A stretch of DNA of 64,000 nt from Clostridia bacterium (GTDB lineage: Bacteria; Bacillota; Clostridia; Oscillospirales; Acutalibacteraceae): contig JAFTLT010000006.1 of the NCBI GenBank assembly GCA_017452785.1, positions 1 to 64,000 of the forward strand. Direction: 5' to 3'. This document shows, piece after piece, positions 18,151-27,006 of the stretch; position 1 is the first letter of the stretch; the number at the start of each line of letters is the position of its first letter. A program made the translations under genes and the position numbers. Under the pieces are notes generated by a model. That model was not told where the DNA came from, did not search any database, and was given only the letters and a program-made list of their open reading frames with translations.

Positions 18151-18380
18151 CCACCCGAATAAGAACGAAAAATTCTTTTTCGGGTGGTTTCTTTTTTGAA
18201 GTTTCAAACCTGCGGGTTGAAATAAAGTTACTCTCAATCTCAAAGCATCTTCAAAACAAGCTTCCCTACGCAGTAACTTCACTGCCTTAAGGCAACTTCA
18301 CTTGCCCGTCAGGGCAAACTTAGTTTCGGCACAGTGTGATGCATTGCTAAGAATATTGCCTTATATGACTGTGTCGAAAG
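18151..18380. repeat. Modular hairpin repeat, copy 1
   Basis: Intergenic repeat sharing long identical blocks with 35817-36100, including 42 nt around 18290-18332. It starts with a terminator-like stem (CCACCCGA...TCGGGTGG, 18151-18187), then small hairpins such as TGCCTTAAGGCA and TTGCCCGTCAGGGCAA spaced by ACTTCAC, and ends with a large hairpin (18326-18335/18368-18377) over a conserved loop. It fills most of the gap between a rightward and a leftward gene. Confidence 0.85.
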
Positions 18381-18403
18381 CAGAGGCTTTCTTTTTTTGC
18401 ACC

Positions 18404-18580
18404 TTAGCAACCGCAACCGTTGTCACAGCCACAGCCGTTGTTGCAACCGCAGCCGTTATTGCAGCCGCAACCGTTACCGCCGAAAAGACCACCGTCGTTA
18501 CCGCAGCACATTGATAAGATGAGAAGAATTACAATCCATGAGCAAGCACTGCCACCGAATAAACCGTTGTTACAAGACAT
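18404..18580 (-). CDS. Small Cys/Gly/Asn-rich protein, YjcZ-like
   Basis: A 58-residue protein with one hydrophobic helix (SWIVILLILSMCC, about 14-26) and a tail of NGCGC-type repeats. Translation support is strong: AGGAGGT 7 nt before the ATG, and a clean stop. Small Cys/Gly-rich one-helix proteins of this layout occur in spore formers (YjcZ-like family), but I cannot assign a role. TATAAT on the minus strand near 18632 may be its -10. It runs head-on into repeat copy 1. The plus-strand reading frames here are shadows of its repeats. Confidence 0.75.
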   Translation of the reverse strand: MSCNNGLFGGSACSWIVILLILSMCCGNDGGLFGGNGCGCNNGCGCNNGCGCDNGCGC

Positions 18581-18711
18581 TGTGTTGACCTCCTTTAATC
18601 TGAGGGTTTTGCACCCTTCAATGTCATTATACGCAAAGACTGAAAGTATGTTACTGAATAAATAAAGTCAGCGTGATAAAAATAAATATAGCTCATTTTA
18701 GGAGGCATCTT

Positions 18712-18876
18712 ATGAATAACCATATTTCAAGGCCTGATATGATTCTGCCTGCTGCTGAAATTGTTGCTGACCCTTTCCTGCCCTGCTCAAGGTCAAAAAC
18801 GGCAGAACATAAAAAAAGATTTCAATGTGGCGAAAACTCTCAAAAATCATTAAAAAACAAAGAAAACGAGAGCTAA
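18712..18876 (+). CDS. Small hypothetical protein upstream of ctsR
   Basis: A 54-residue polar protein (MNNHISRPDMILPAAE..., Lys/Ser-rich C-terminal half) that I do not recognise. Evidence that it is real is the AGGAGG 6 nt before the ATG. It has no membrane segment or known motif. It lies upstream of the ctsR promoter and in the same direction but is probably a separate transcript. Confidence 0.45.
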   Translation: MNNHISRPDMILPAAEIVADPFLPCSRSKTAEHKKRFQCGENSQKSLKNKENES

Positions 18877-18905
18877 ATTTAAAAATTGATATAAAATAAA
18901 TCCCT

Positions 18906-18986
18906 TTTGACCTTTTTTGACCTTTGAATTTGATGGTCAAAGGTATATAATTAAGATGTCGAAAGTCAAAGATAGTCAAAGTCAAA
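18906..18986 (+). promoter_or_regulatory. CtsR operators and promoter of the ctsR operon
   Basis: Heptads of the CtsR type: inverted pair 18906-18912/18916-18922 (GGTCAAA-3nt-GGTCAAA on the minus strand), single GGTCAAA 18935-18941, and direct pair AGTCAAA 18964-18970/18974-18980 with a further overlapping copy at 18980-18986. TATAAT (18946-18951) with TTGAAT 16 nt upstream lies among them. This predicts autoregulated class III heat-shock control. Confidence 0.88.
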
Positions 18987-19016
18987 AATTTGACAGACAT
19001 TACACAAAAGGAAGTG

Positions 19017-19472
19017 ATGACAATTAACCTTTCAAATGTAATAGCACAAATGATAACAGACATGCTGGAGGATAAAAGCGAAATAGAAATTCAGCGAAAT
19101 ATATTGGCGCAGAATATCGGCTGTGTTCCAAGCCAGATAAACTATGTGTTGTCTTCACGCTTCACACCCGAAAGAGGCTTCATAGTTGAAAGCAAGCGTG
19201 GCGGCGGAGGCTGCATAAGAATAACAAGAGTCAGCTATGATGAAAACTCTCTTCTGCTTCATGTTGTTAAAAGCATAGGCACGGCAATTGATGAAAACAC
19301 AGTGGATGGCCACATAATCAATCTTTTGCGGCACGGGCTCATCAATCAGCGTGATGCGGCAATTATGTCAGCGGCAGTAAGCGATTCAAATTATAAAGGT
19401 CTGCCCGGTGACATAAGAGATATTATAAGAGCTGCTGTTTTTAAGCAGATGCTTTTATCAGTAATGCAATAA
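19017..19472 (+). CDS. ctsR: Class III heat-shock repressor CtsR
   Basis: Transcriptional repressor of clp genes, 151 residues. Seen: winged-helix part with EIQRNILAQNIGCVPSQINYVLSSRF and the DNA-contacting glycine loop ERGFIVESKRGGGGCIRI, then a C-terminal dimer domain. The ATG at 19017 was chosen by family length; AGGA lies close (4 nt) and an upstream TTG at 18990 is less likely. First gene of ctsR-mcsA-mcsB-clpC. McsB/ClpCP is known to remove CtsR under stress. Confidence 0.95.
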   Translation: MTINLSNVIAQMITDMLEDKSEIEIQRNILAQNIGCVPSQINYVLSSRFTPERGFIVESKRGGGGCIRITRVSYDENSLLLHVVKSIGTAIDENTVDGHIINLLRHGLINQRDAAIMSAAVSDSNYKGLPGDIRDIIRAAVFKQMLLSVMQ

Positions 19473-19495
19473 ACCTTTTAAGGAGGATGATATTC

Positions 19496-20008
19496 ATGTT
19501 ATGTCAAAACTGTAAGAAAAACGAAGCAACCACACACATTAAAAGAGTAATAAACGGCGAAGCAACACAAAGTCACCTTTGCAGTGCCTGTGCTCAGAGC
19601 CTCGGCTACAACAACTTCTTTGACGATTTTTCATTTAACCTGCCATCACTGTTTTCAGGCTTTTTTGAGGACAGCATGCTCGCTCTGGGCGAAAGCAGAC
19701 TTGAGCGATGCGAAATGTGCGGCAGCAGCTTTGATGACATTATCAAATCAGGAAATGTAGGCTGTGCAAACTGCTATGAAAAATTCTATTCCAAGCTCCT
19801 GCCTTCAATTCAGAGAATTCACGGCAGAGTAAAACACGCAGGCTCAGCACCCGAAGCAACCGCTGATGCGGTGGTACCAAAAGAAAAAACCAACGAAGAA
19901 AAAATTGCAGATATGCAAAAAGAAATGAGCAAGGCTATTGAAGAACAGAACTTCGAGAGAGCCGCCGTTTTAAGAGACGAAATAAAAAAGCTGAAAGGAG
20001 AAAACTGA
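19496..20008 (+). CDS. mcsA: McsA, activator of arginine kinase McsB
   Basis: Zinc-binding activator protein of 170 residues. Seen: four CxxC pairs (CQNC, CSAC, CEMC, CANC) in the first ~100 residues and a C-terminal UVR motif (MQKEMSKAIEEQNFERAAVL) as in UvrB and ClpC. AGGAGG precedes the ATG at 19496 by 9 nt; the ATG at 19487 lies too close to that site. Its stop is one base before the mcsB start. Activates McsB and helps deliver substrates to ClpC in Bacillus. Confidence 0.95.
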   Translation: MLCQNCKKNEATTHIKRVINGEATQSHLCSACAQSLGYNNFFDDFSFNLPSLFSGFFEDSMLALGESRLERCEMCGSSFDDIIKSGNVGCANCYEKFYSKLLPSIQRIHGRVKHAGSAPEATADAVVPKEKTNEEKIADMQKEMSKAIEEQNFERAAVLRDEIKKLKGEN

Positions 20009-20009
20009 T

Positions 20010-21005
20010 ATGAACTGGTACCGTAATATAGCAGAGCAAGGCGATATATGTCTCAGCACAAGAGTACGCCTTGCAAGAAATATCACACAGTATCCCTTCC
20101 CGGCAAGACTCTCGGCAGAGCAGAAAAAGGAAGTCGGCGAAGTTGTAAAAGAAATACTTAAAAATGAAGAGCTTAAGTTTATTGATATGGCTTCACTCTC
20201 CCCTGCAGAAACAGTTTCACTTGCCGAAAAGCATCTTATCAGCCCCGAATTTGCCTGTGACACAAAGGGCAGAAGCCTTATGCTGTCAGAGGACGAAGAT
20301 GTGAGCATTATGATTTGCGAGGAAGACCATATCAGAATTCAGACTATCCTTCCCGGTCTTTCTCTTGATGAAGCCTTCAAGCAGGCTGAAAAATATGACA
20401 AAATTCTTGGCAGCAATCTCTCATATGCTTTTCACGACCAGCTTGGCTATCTGACACAATGCCCCACCAATATAGGCACTGCTCTTCGTGCCAGTGTTAT
20501 GCTTCACCTGCCTGCTCTCTCTCAAAAGGGTGCTATACACCGCCTGAGCACAACTGTTGCCAAGCTCGGTCTTACTCTCAGAGGCTCTTACGGTGAGGGC
20601 TCAGAGGTCAGCGGTGACATCTATCAGCTCAGCAATCAGGTTACTCTCGGCATAAGTGAAGAAGCCGCAATTAAAAATTTAAACTCAATAGCAATGCAGA
20701 TTATCACACAGGAAAAGCAGACCCGTGCTGCTCTTGTTAAAGATGACGATTACCTTGACCGCATTTCCCGTGCTTACGGCATATTGAGAAGTGCCCATAA
20801 GCTCACCACCAATGAGCTTATAAAGCTCATATCCTTTGTACGCGTTGGAGTGAGCGAAGGTATACTCTCAATACCCGCCGAAAAGCTCAAGGAGCTGACA
20901 GTAACTCTTCAGCCTGCAACTCTTAACACCGCCGCAGGAAAAACTCTCTCTCAGAGTGAGCGTGATGTTTTAAGAGCACAAAAGGTTAAAGAAGAGCTGA
21001 TGTAG
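20010..21005 (+). CDS. mcsB: Protein arginine kinase McsB
   Basis: Phosphagen-kinase-fold enzyme that phosphorylates protein arginines, marking them for ClpCP. 331 residues. Seen: STRVRLARNITQYPF near the N-terminus, active-site CPTNIGTALRAS with the catalytic Cys, RGSYGEGSEVSGDIYQLSNQ, and the C-terminal RDVLRA matching the RDxxRA phosphoarginine pocket that gives allosteric control. AAAGGAG lies upstream. A candidate opposing phosphatase domain is encoded at 16112-16960. Confidence 0.97.
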   Translation: MNWYRNIAEQGDICLSTRVRLARNITQYPFPARLSAEQKKEVGEVVKEILKNEELKFIDMASLSPAETVSLAEKHLISPEFACDTKGRSLMLSEDEDVSIMICEEDHIRIQTILPGLSLDEAFKQAEKYDKILGSNLSYAFHDQLGYLTQCPTNIGTALRASVMLHLPALSQKGAIHRLSTTVAKLGLTLRGSYGEGSEVSGDIYQLSNQVTLGISEEAAIKNLNSIAMQIITQEKQTRAALVKDDDYLDRISRAYGILRSAHKLTTNELIKLISFVRVGVSEGILSIPAEKLKELTVTLQPATLNTAAGKTLSQSERDVLRAQKVKEELM

Positions 21006-21014
21006 TGTCATAAT

Positions 21015-21062
21015 AAAAAGGACCGTTAATGCAATGATTTCTGCTGTTGCATGCGGTCTTTT
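21015..21062 (+). terminator. Hairpin between mcsB and clpC
   Basis: AAAAGGACCG pairs with CGGTCTTTT (one bulge), with an inner ATGCAA/TTGCAT stem and T-run. It looks like a partial terminator that could lower clpC relative to the upstream genes. Confidence 0.6.
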
Positions 21063-21099
21063 GTTATGCTGATTTAACTTAAAACAGGAGGATTTTGCA

Positions 21100-23538
21100 A
21101 TGTATAAATTCACAGGCTTTACAGAAAAAGCAAACCGTGCCCTTAATTCAGCCGTTGAAATAGCTGAAAATTTAGGTCACACCTATGTTGGCAGCGAGCA
21201 TCTGCTTGCCGGCCTTATAAGAGACGGTGACAGTGTTGCCACAAGCATTCTCACCTCTAAAGGAATAACACTTTCCGCCGTTGAGCAGGAAATTCGCCGC
21301 ACCGTCGGCGCAGGCATTCCCACAGTTCTCACACCCGATGATTTCACCCCAAGAAGCAAGCATATTATTGAGCTCTCGCTTCTTATTGCAAGGCAAAAAA
21401 ATGCAGGATACGTGGGCACTGAGCATCTGCTGACAGCACTGCTCAGTGAAGATGACAGCTGTTGCAGCTTCATTCTCATGCAGCTCGGAATGAACCCTGC
21501 CACCGTATTGAGCGACCTTGACTCATCAAAAGGCAAAAGTTCATTTTCTTCACCCTCGTCAAAAGCCTCACGCTCAGGCGGAAAAAGCACAACACCTACC
21601 CTTGACAAATACGCCACCGACCTGACTGCCAAGGCACAGAAGGGTGAAATTGACCCGGTTATCGGCAGAGAAAAAGAAATTGAGCGTGTAATTGAAATTC
21701 TCTCACGCCGAACAAAAAACAATCCCTGCCTCATAGGTGAGCCGGGTGTGGGCAAAACTGCCATTGCAGAGGGGCTTGCCTCAAAGATAGCAACCGATGA
21801 GGTACCCGAAACATTGAGAGGAAAAAGAATAGTTTCCCTTGACCTGACAAGCATGGTTGCAGGCACCAAGTACCGTGGCGACTTTGAAGAAAGAATAAAA
21901 GGCTGCATAGAAGAAACGGTTAAAGCAGGAAATGTCATCCTCTTTATTGACGAAGTTCACAACCTTATAGGCACCGGCTCAGCAGAGGGCGCCGTTGATG
22001 CGGCAAATATACTCAAACCGTCTCTTGCAAGAAGTGAATTGCAGGTTATAGGTGCCACAACTATTGAGGAATATCGCAAATATATTGAAAAGGACTCTGC
22101 TCTTGAAAGGCGTTTTCAGTCTGTCAAGGTCGGTGAACCCACTCAGGAGGAAACTGCTGAAATTCTCAAGGGTCTTCGCAGCAAATATGAGGCTCACCAC
22201 AAGGTTAAAATTACAGACGAAGCAATTAATCAGGCAGTGAAAATGTCAGTGAGATATATAAGTGACCGTTTTCTTCCCGACAAGGCAATTGACCTTATAG
22301 ATGAGGCCTGCTCAAAGGTAAGACTAAGTGCTTACACCATGCCCCCCGATGTCAAAGAAATCGAAAAACAGCTCAAAGAAACAACGGCTGAAAAGGCCGC
22401 CGCTATTGACTCTCAGGATTTTGAGGCGGCAGCAAAGCTCCGTGACAAAGAAAAAGAGCTTCTCAGCAGACTCACTGCTGCAAAAACAAACTGGAAAGAG
22501 GAATCGGCACATTCCTTCGGCGAAGTCGGCAGCAACGAAATTGCAAAGGTGGTATCTTCATGGACAGGTGTGCCCGTAAATGAACTGACGCAGGAGGAAA
22601 GTGAAAGACTTCTCAAGTTAGAAGAAATACTCCACGAAAGGATTGTAGGTCAGGAAAAGGCCGTTGAGGCTGTTGCCAAGGTAATAAGACGAGGCAGAAG
22701 CGGACTTAAAGACCCGAAGCGACCTATGGGTTCCTTTATTTTCCTTGGCCCCACGGGTGTGGGCAAGACAGAGCTTTGCAAGGCTCTGGGTGCTGCTATG
22801 TTCGGCGATGAGAATGCAGTTATCCGCCTTGATATGAGTGAATATATGGAAAAGCACAACGCATCAAGGCTTGTCGGTTCGCCTCCGGGCTATGTGGGCT
22901 ATGACGAGGGTGGTCAGCTCACTGAAAAGGTGAGACGAAAGCCCTACAGCATAATTCTCTTTGACGAGATTGAAAAAGCGCACCCTGATGTCTTTAATAT
23001 GCTGCTTCAGATTCTCGATGACGGCATACTCACAGACTCCACGGGCAGGCGTGTGGATTTCAAAAACACCGTTATCATTATGACCTCAAACTTAGGTGCA
23101 AAGCATATTGCCTCTGGCGGCAGCTCAATCGGTTTTGGTGAAAACGCAGGCAAGCTCACTGACGAGCAGATTAAAACGGCTGTTATGGGTGAGCTGAAAA
23201 AAGCCTTCAGACCTGAATTTTTAGGCAGACTTGACGAGATAATTGTTTTCAGTCAGCTTCAGAAAGACGAAATCCGTCTTATTGCAAAGCGAATGATAAA
23301 GGAGCTGTCTCAAAGACTGAAAGCCATGGACATAGAAATGAGCTTTTCAGATGAAGTAACAGACCTCGTTGCTGATGCGGGCTTTGACACGGTCTACGGT
23401 GCAAGACCACTGAGAAAGGCACTGCAAACCAAGGTTGAGGATAAGCTCTCGGAAGAAATACTCTCAGGTAAGGTTGAAGCAAAAAACAAGTATAAATGCA
23501 CCGTAACAGACGGTACGGTAATTTTCACCAAAGCATAA
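21100..23538 (+). CDS. clpC: ATP-dependent unfoldase ClpC
   Basis: AAA+ unfoldase partner of ClpP, 812 residues, full length. Seen: two N-terminal Clp-N repeats (about 1-145), a Ser/Lys-rich linker, first AAA module with GEPGVGKT (about 212) and [10 protein letters not shown], a middle region with UVR-like [19 protein letters not shown] (about 430-450), second AAA module with GPTGVGKT (about 550) and [14 protein letters not shown], and the C-terminal D2-small domain. AGGAGG lies before the ATG. Last gene of the operon; the 94-nt gap to mcsB holds a hairpin. Confidence 0.98.
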   Translation: MYKFTGFTEKANRALNSAVEIAENLGHTYVGSEHLLAGLIRDGDSVATSILTSKGITLSAVEQEIRRTVGAGIPTVLTPDDFTPRSKHIIELSLLIARQKNAGYVGTEHLLTALLSEDDSCCSFILMQLGMNPATVLSDLDSSKGKSSFSSPSSKASRSGGKSTTPTLDKYATDLTAKAQKGEIDPVIGREKEIERVIEILSRRTKNNPCLIGEPGVGKTAIAEGLASKIATDEVPETLRGKRIVSLDLTSMVAGTKYRGDFEERIKGCIEETVKAGNVILFIDEVHNLIGTGSAEGAVDAANILKPSLARSELQVIGATTIEEYRKYIEKDSALERRFQSVKVGEPTQEETAEILKGLRSKYEAHHKVKITDEAINQAVKMSVRYISDRFLPDKAIDLIDEACSKVRLSAYTMPPDVKEIEKQLKETTAEKAAAIDSQDFEAAAKLRDKEKELLSRLTAAKTNWKEESAHSFGEVGSNEIAKVVSSWTGVPVNELTQEESERLLKLEEILHERIVGQEKAVEAVAKVIRRGRSGLKDPKRPMGSFIFLGPTGVGKTELCKALGAAMFGDENAVIRLDMSEYMEKHNASRLVGSPPGYVGYDEGGQLTEKVRRKPYSIILFDEIEKAHPDVFNMLLQILDDGILTDSTGRRVDFKNTVIIMTSNLGAKHIASGGSSIGFGENAGKLTDEQIKTAVMGELKKAFRPEFLGRLDEIIVFSQLQKDEIRLIAKRMIKELSQRLKAMDIEMSFSDEVTDLVADAGFDTVYGARPLRKALQTKVEDKLSEEILSGKVEAKNKYKCTVTDGTVIFTKA

Positions 23539-23551
23539 CTTATCATATATT

Positions 23552-23590
23552 AAAAGCAGCAGATTTCCTTCACGGATTTCTGCTGCTTTG
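23552..23590. terminator. Shared terminator of clpC and the PatB/MalY gene
   Basis: AAAGCAGCAG (23553-23562) pairs with CTGCTGCTTT (23580-23589) between convergent genes; A- and T-rich flanks allow use in both directions. Confidence 0.82.
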
Positions 23591-23594
23591 TTAA

Positions 23595-24770
23595 TTACTT
23601 ATTTATTGCATTTTTAAGCTGAGTCATTGCTTTGACTATTATCTCCCTAGGACAGGCAAGAACAACTCTCTGGAACTGATTTGCAATTTCGCCGAAAATT
23701 TTGCCTGCATCAAGCCAGAGCTTTGCTTTATTGATGATAAGGTCGTCGAGCTCATCTGTAGTAAGACCCAAACCGCTGCAATCAAGCCATGCAAAATATG
23801 TTCCTTCAGGCTCAACGAGCTTGATTTCAGGAATATTCTCTTTGAGGAAATCACGGATATAGTCAAGGTTGCCCTTGATATATTCCTTGCACTGTTTGCT
23901 CCATTCTTCTCCGCCTGAATATGCCGCCTTGCAGGCAACAATTCCAAGATTATTCATGCAGGTATAGCCTGAGCCTGCAATTTCCTGCTGATATTTTTCT
24001 CTTATTTCAGCACTCGGAATCCAGATGTTTGACAGCTGCAGACCTGCAATGTTAAAGGTCTTGCTGGGCGCTGTGCAGATGATAACTCTGTCTTGCATAT
24101 CGGGACAAGCCTGAGTGAACACAGTGTGAGGATGACCATCCCAAGTGAAATCACAGTGAATTTCGTCTGCAACAATATATACGCCGTACTTTTTGCAGAT
24201 TTCACCAAGCTTTTGCAGCTCCTGCTTAGTCCACACTCTGCAAACGGGGTTGTGAGGGGAGCAAAGGATAAAGAGCTTCACATTGTTTTCAGCTATTTTC
24301 TTTTCAAAATCCGAAAAGTCAATGCTGTATTTTCCGTCAGCATAAACAAGGGGACTTTCAATAATCTTGCGGTTATTGTTTCTGATTACATTATAAAACG
24401 GATAGTAAACAGGGGGCTGAATAATAACTGCTTCGCCCTCTTTTGTCAGAGCTCTGACAGCCATGGCAAGAGCATAAACCACACCCGGAGTTTTCACAAG
24501 CCACTCTCTTTCCGGTACCCATGAAAAATGCTTTTTAAACCATGCCACAACTATATCATAATAGTCATCCTTCGTGTCACTGTAGCCGAATATGCCGTGG
24601 TTGACACTATTCTGCAGTGCTTCAAGCACACAAGGCGGTGCCTTGAAATCCATATCAGCAACCCACATGGGCAGCACATCTTCGGGAAGGCTGTTTTCCA
24701 CTGCAAAGTCGTGCTTTAAGCTGTTTGTGTTTTTTCTGTCTATAACAGCATCAAAATTAACCTTATTCAT
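23595..24770 (-). CDS. PatB/MalY-type C-S beta-lyase (PLP enzyme)
   Basis: Fold-type I PLP enzyme of 391 residues of the MalY/PatB group, which cleaves cystathionine or other cysteine conjugates and also resembles aminotransferases. Seen: PMWVADMDFKAPPCV near the N-terminus, GVVYALAMAV, SPHNPVCRVW, ADEIHCDF and the PLP-binding Lys in APSKTFNIAGLQ (about 236), then FEGTYF-like EPEGTYFAWLD. The ATG follows AGAGG. It is the second gene after the flavoenzyme gene (11-nt gap), so the two are probably co-transcribed. Confidence 0.92.
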   Translation of the reverse strand: MNKVNFDAVIDRKNTNSLKHDFAVENSLPEDVLPMWVADMDFKAPPCVLEALQNSVNHGIFGYSDTKDDYYDIVVAWFKKHFSWVPEREWLVKTPGVVYALAMAVRALTKEGEAVIIQPPVYYPFYNVIRNNNRKIIESPLVYADGKYSIDFSDFEKKIAENNVKLFILCSPHNPVCRVWTKQELQKLGEICKKYGVYIVADEIHCDFTWDGHPHTVFTQACPDMQDRVIICTAPSKTFNIAGLQLSNIWIPSAEIREKYQQEIAGSGYTCMNNLGIVACKAAYSGGEEWSKQCKEYIKGNLDYIRDFLKENIPEIKLVEPEGTYFAWLDCSGLGLTTDELDDLIINKAKLWLDAGKIFGEIANQFQRVVLACPREIIVKAMTQLKNAINK

Positions 24771-24781
24771 TTTATTACCTC

Positions 24782-26851
24782 TTATTTTATATTTTTAACA
24801 CACTCAAAGGCGTCCTTTGTTGCTTCTGCAATTCTGCCCACCTTGTTTGCGTCACCTATTATGTAAACGTTGTTTCTGTCTTTGATTTCTTCATAGAGTC
24901 TGTTTTCCGGTCTGACGCCCAAAGCAAGCACCACTGCATCTGCAGCGATATTTTCTTTCTGCTTTGTTTTGACATTTTCTGTCACAATTGCACCGTCTTC
25001 AATTGAAAGCAGCTTTCTTGAAAGCCTAAGATCAGCGCCTGCCTCTCTGAGTCTTGGCATAACGTCATTGATATGCTGATGCCACACACCGGGAGCCACC
25101 GTTTCAGCCATTTCAACAACAGTAACGCTGTTACCCTGGGTGCAGAGAAGTTCCGCTGTCTCAAGTCCTGTCATACCGCTGCCGATAACCGCAACTCTTT
25201 TTCCTTCTATTTGTACACTGCCGTTTAAAACATCAGTTGTTGTGTAAACGAAATCTTTATCCGTACCCTTGATTGATCTTGGTTTAAGTGCATTACCGCC
25301 TGTTGCGCAAATAACAGCATAGGGATTTTCATTTTCAATAAGTTCTTTTGTTACCTCGGCAGAGTACTTAATATCTACACCGAGCTTTTCGCAGGCATAA
25401 ACTAAATCCTCAATGCACCAATTAAGCTTTTCTTTATGGGGAGGCTTCACTGCAAGAGCAACCTGGCCGCCTGCCTTGCTGTCTTTTTCATAAACACTGA
25501 CGCTGAAACCTCTTTTTGCAAGAAGCTCGGCTGCCATAAGACCTGCAGGACCTGCACCGATAACAATAACCTTTTTGCCATGGCCGTTGTTTGCAAGTTT
25601 ATAGTTTTCACTACCCACAAATGGATTGACGGCACAGTAGCCATGGTCGCCTATGTAAGCATTATTCTGCATGCTTTCAATGCAGTAAAGACAGCATATG
25701 CATCTCTTTATATCCTTTTCGTTTCCGCTTTCCGCCTTGCTTGCCCAATATGGGTCAGCAATGTGAGGTCTGCCAAGGGACACCATATCCTGTATGCCCT
25801 CAAGAAGCTGACTTTCAGCCTGCTCGGGACTTCTTATCAGGTTGGCTGCAATAACGGGAATTGACACAGCATTTTTAACTGCGGCAGCCATATATTTTCT
25901 CCAGCCGCATTTGAAAGATGTAGGCTCAAGCCAGTAGTTGAAGGTGTCATATGCTGCACTTGAAACGTCAATAGCATCAACCCCTGCTTTTTCAAGACGC
26001 TTGGCTATTTCAACACCCTCTGTCAGATCATAACCCTTTCCCTTTTTGCCTATCATTTCATAACATTCGTCAACTGTCAGACGCACAATTATCGGGAAAT
26101 TCTTACCGCACTCCCTTTTTATACCTTCAATGATTTCAAGTATAAATCTCATTCTGTTTTCAAGAGATCCGCCGTATTCATCGGTTCTGTGGTTTGTGTT
26201 GGGTGACAGGAACTGCTGAAGAAGATAGCCGTGTGAAGCATGAAGCTGAACACCGTCACAGCCTGACTTCTTTACTCGCACTGCAGCGGCAATAAACTGA
26301 GTGATAAGCTCTTTGATTTCGCTCTTTCTGAGTTCTCTGTTATTACCGTCTGAGAAATAGCTGTTTTCACACTTTGAGGGGGCAACAACTCTGGGCACAA
26401 GGTGCTTTTCCATAAGCAGCTTACCTGCAGGCACAACCTTGTAAAGCATATCCTTGAAGAAAGGCATCATTTTGTCGCAGGCTATACTCAGCGGCAGTGT
26501 ACCTATGAGAAGGCCCATATTCTGTCTGCCGGGGTGATGAAGCTGAACGAAAATCTTTGAGCCGTGGGAATGAATTCGCTTTGCAAGCTCACTCATACCC
26601 TCAATCTGATAGTCGTGGCTCATACCAAGCTGAGCAAAAGCAGAAGCACCTGTTTTGTCGTTGACACGGGTGATTTCAGTGATAATAAGGCCGGTGCCGC
26701 CCTTGGCTCTTTCCTCATAGTAATTCATAAGCTGCTCGGTTGTTCTGCCGTCAAACTGACCGAAATCCATAAGCATAGGAGCCATAGCGATGCGGTTTTT
26801 GATTTCAACATTACCTATTTTTATAGGCGTAAACAGTTTATCATACTTCAT
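24782..26851 (-). CDS. Old-yellow-enzyme/2,4-dienoyl-CoA reductase-type flavoenzyme
   Basis: Large NAD(P)H:flavin oxidoreductase of 689 residues. Seen: N-terminal FMN TIM barrel (about 1-375; IKNRIAMAPM, HASHGYLLQQFLSP, NHRTDEYGGSLENR), a Cys cluster CICCLYC followed by YCAVNP for a 4Fe-4S centre, then an FAD domain ([17 protein letters not shown]) and NAD(P) domain (GSGMTGLETAE). It reduces activated C=C bonds; relatives act on enoates, dienoyl-CoA or bile-acid intermediates, and the substrate is not readable. The start at 26851 follows AAAGGGGA; the longer frame adds 24 unsupported residues. It shares an intergenic region with the divergent SDR gene. Confidence 0.9.
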   Translation of the reverse strand: MKYDKLFTPIKIGNVEIKNRIAMAPMLMDFGQFDGRTTEQLMNYYEERAKGGTGLIITEITRVNDKTGASAFAQLGMSHDYQIEGMSELAKRIHSHGSKIFVQLHHPGRQNMGLLIGTLPLSIACDKMMPFFKDMLYKVVPAGKLLMEKHLVPRVVAPSKCENSYFSDGNNRELRKSEIKELITQFIAAAVRVKKSGCDGVQLHASHGYLLQQFLSPNTNHRTDEYGGSLENRMRFILEIIEGIKRECGKNFPIIVRLTVDECYEMIGKKGKGYDLTEGVEIAKRLEKAGVDAIDVSSAAYDTFNYWLEPTSFKCGWRKYMAAAVKNAVSIPVIAANLIRSPEQAESQLLEGIQDMVSLGRPHIADPYWASKAESGNEKDIKRCICCLYCIESMQNNAYIGDHGYCAVNPFVGSENYKLANNGHGKKVIVIGAGPAGLMAAELLAKRGFSVSVYEKDSKAGGQVALAVKPPHKEKLNWCIEDLVYACEKLGVDIKYSAEVTKELIENENPYAVICATGGNALKPRSIKGTDKDFVYTTTDVLNGSVQIEGKRVAVIGSGMTGLETAELLCTQGNSVTVVEMAETVAPGVWHQHINDVMPRLREAGADLRLSRKLLSIEDGAIVTENVKTKQKENIAADAVVLALGVRPENRLYEEIKDRNNVYIIGDANKVGRIAEATKDAFECVKNIK

Positions 26852-26938
26852 AAATTTTCCCCTTTGCAAATATAATAAAATAATATTTTCACACTGATTA
26901 AATATTAACATTTCTCGCCACAAAAGGCAACAGTTTTG

Positions 26939-26967
26939 TTGACTTATTGCTGAAATTAAGTTATTAT
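26939..26967 (+). promoter_or_regulatory. Promoter of the SDR gene
   Basis: TTGACT (26939-26944) and TATTAT (26962-26967) with a 17-nt spacer, in the divergent region with the flavoenzyme gene. Confidence 0.65.
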
Positions 26968-27006
26968 AAATCTATAAAATCGTGTTGAAAAGGAGAAAGA
27001 GGAAAT

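Noticed and set aside
18302-18665. Two plus-strand frames rich in Ala/Val/Thr and Gln/Pro
   Set aside because: They are antisense shadows of the Cys/Gly-rich gene at 18404-18580, which has the real ribosome site.
21183-21938. A 251-residue minus-strand frame within clpC
   Set aside because: Antisense shadow of ClpC; no ribosome site, and clpC is full length.
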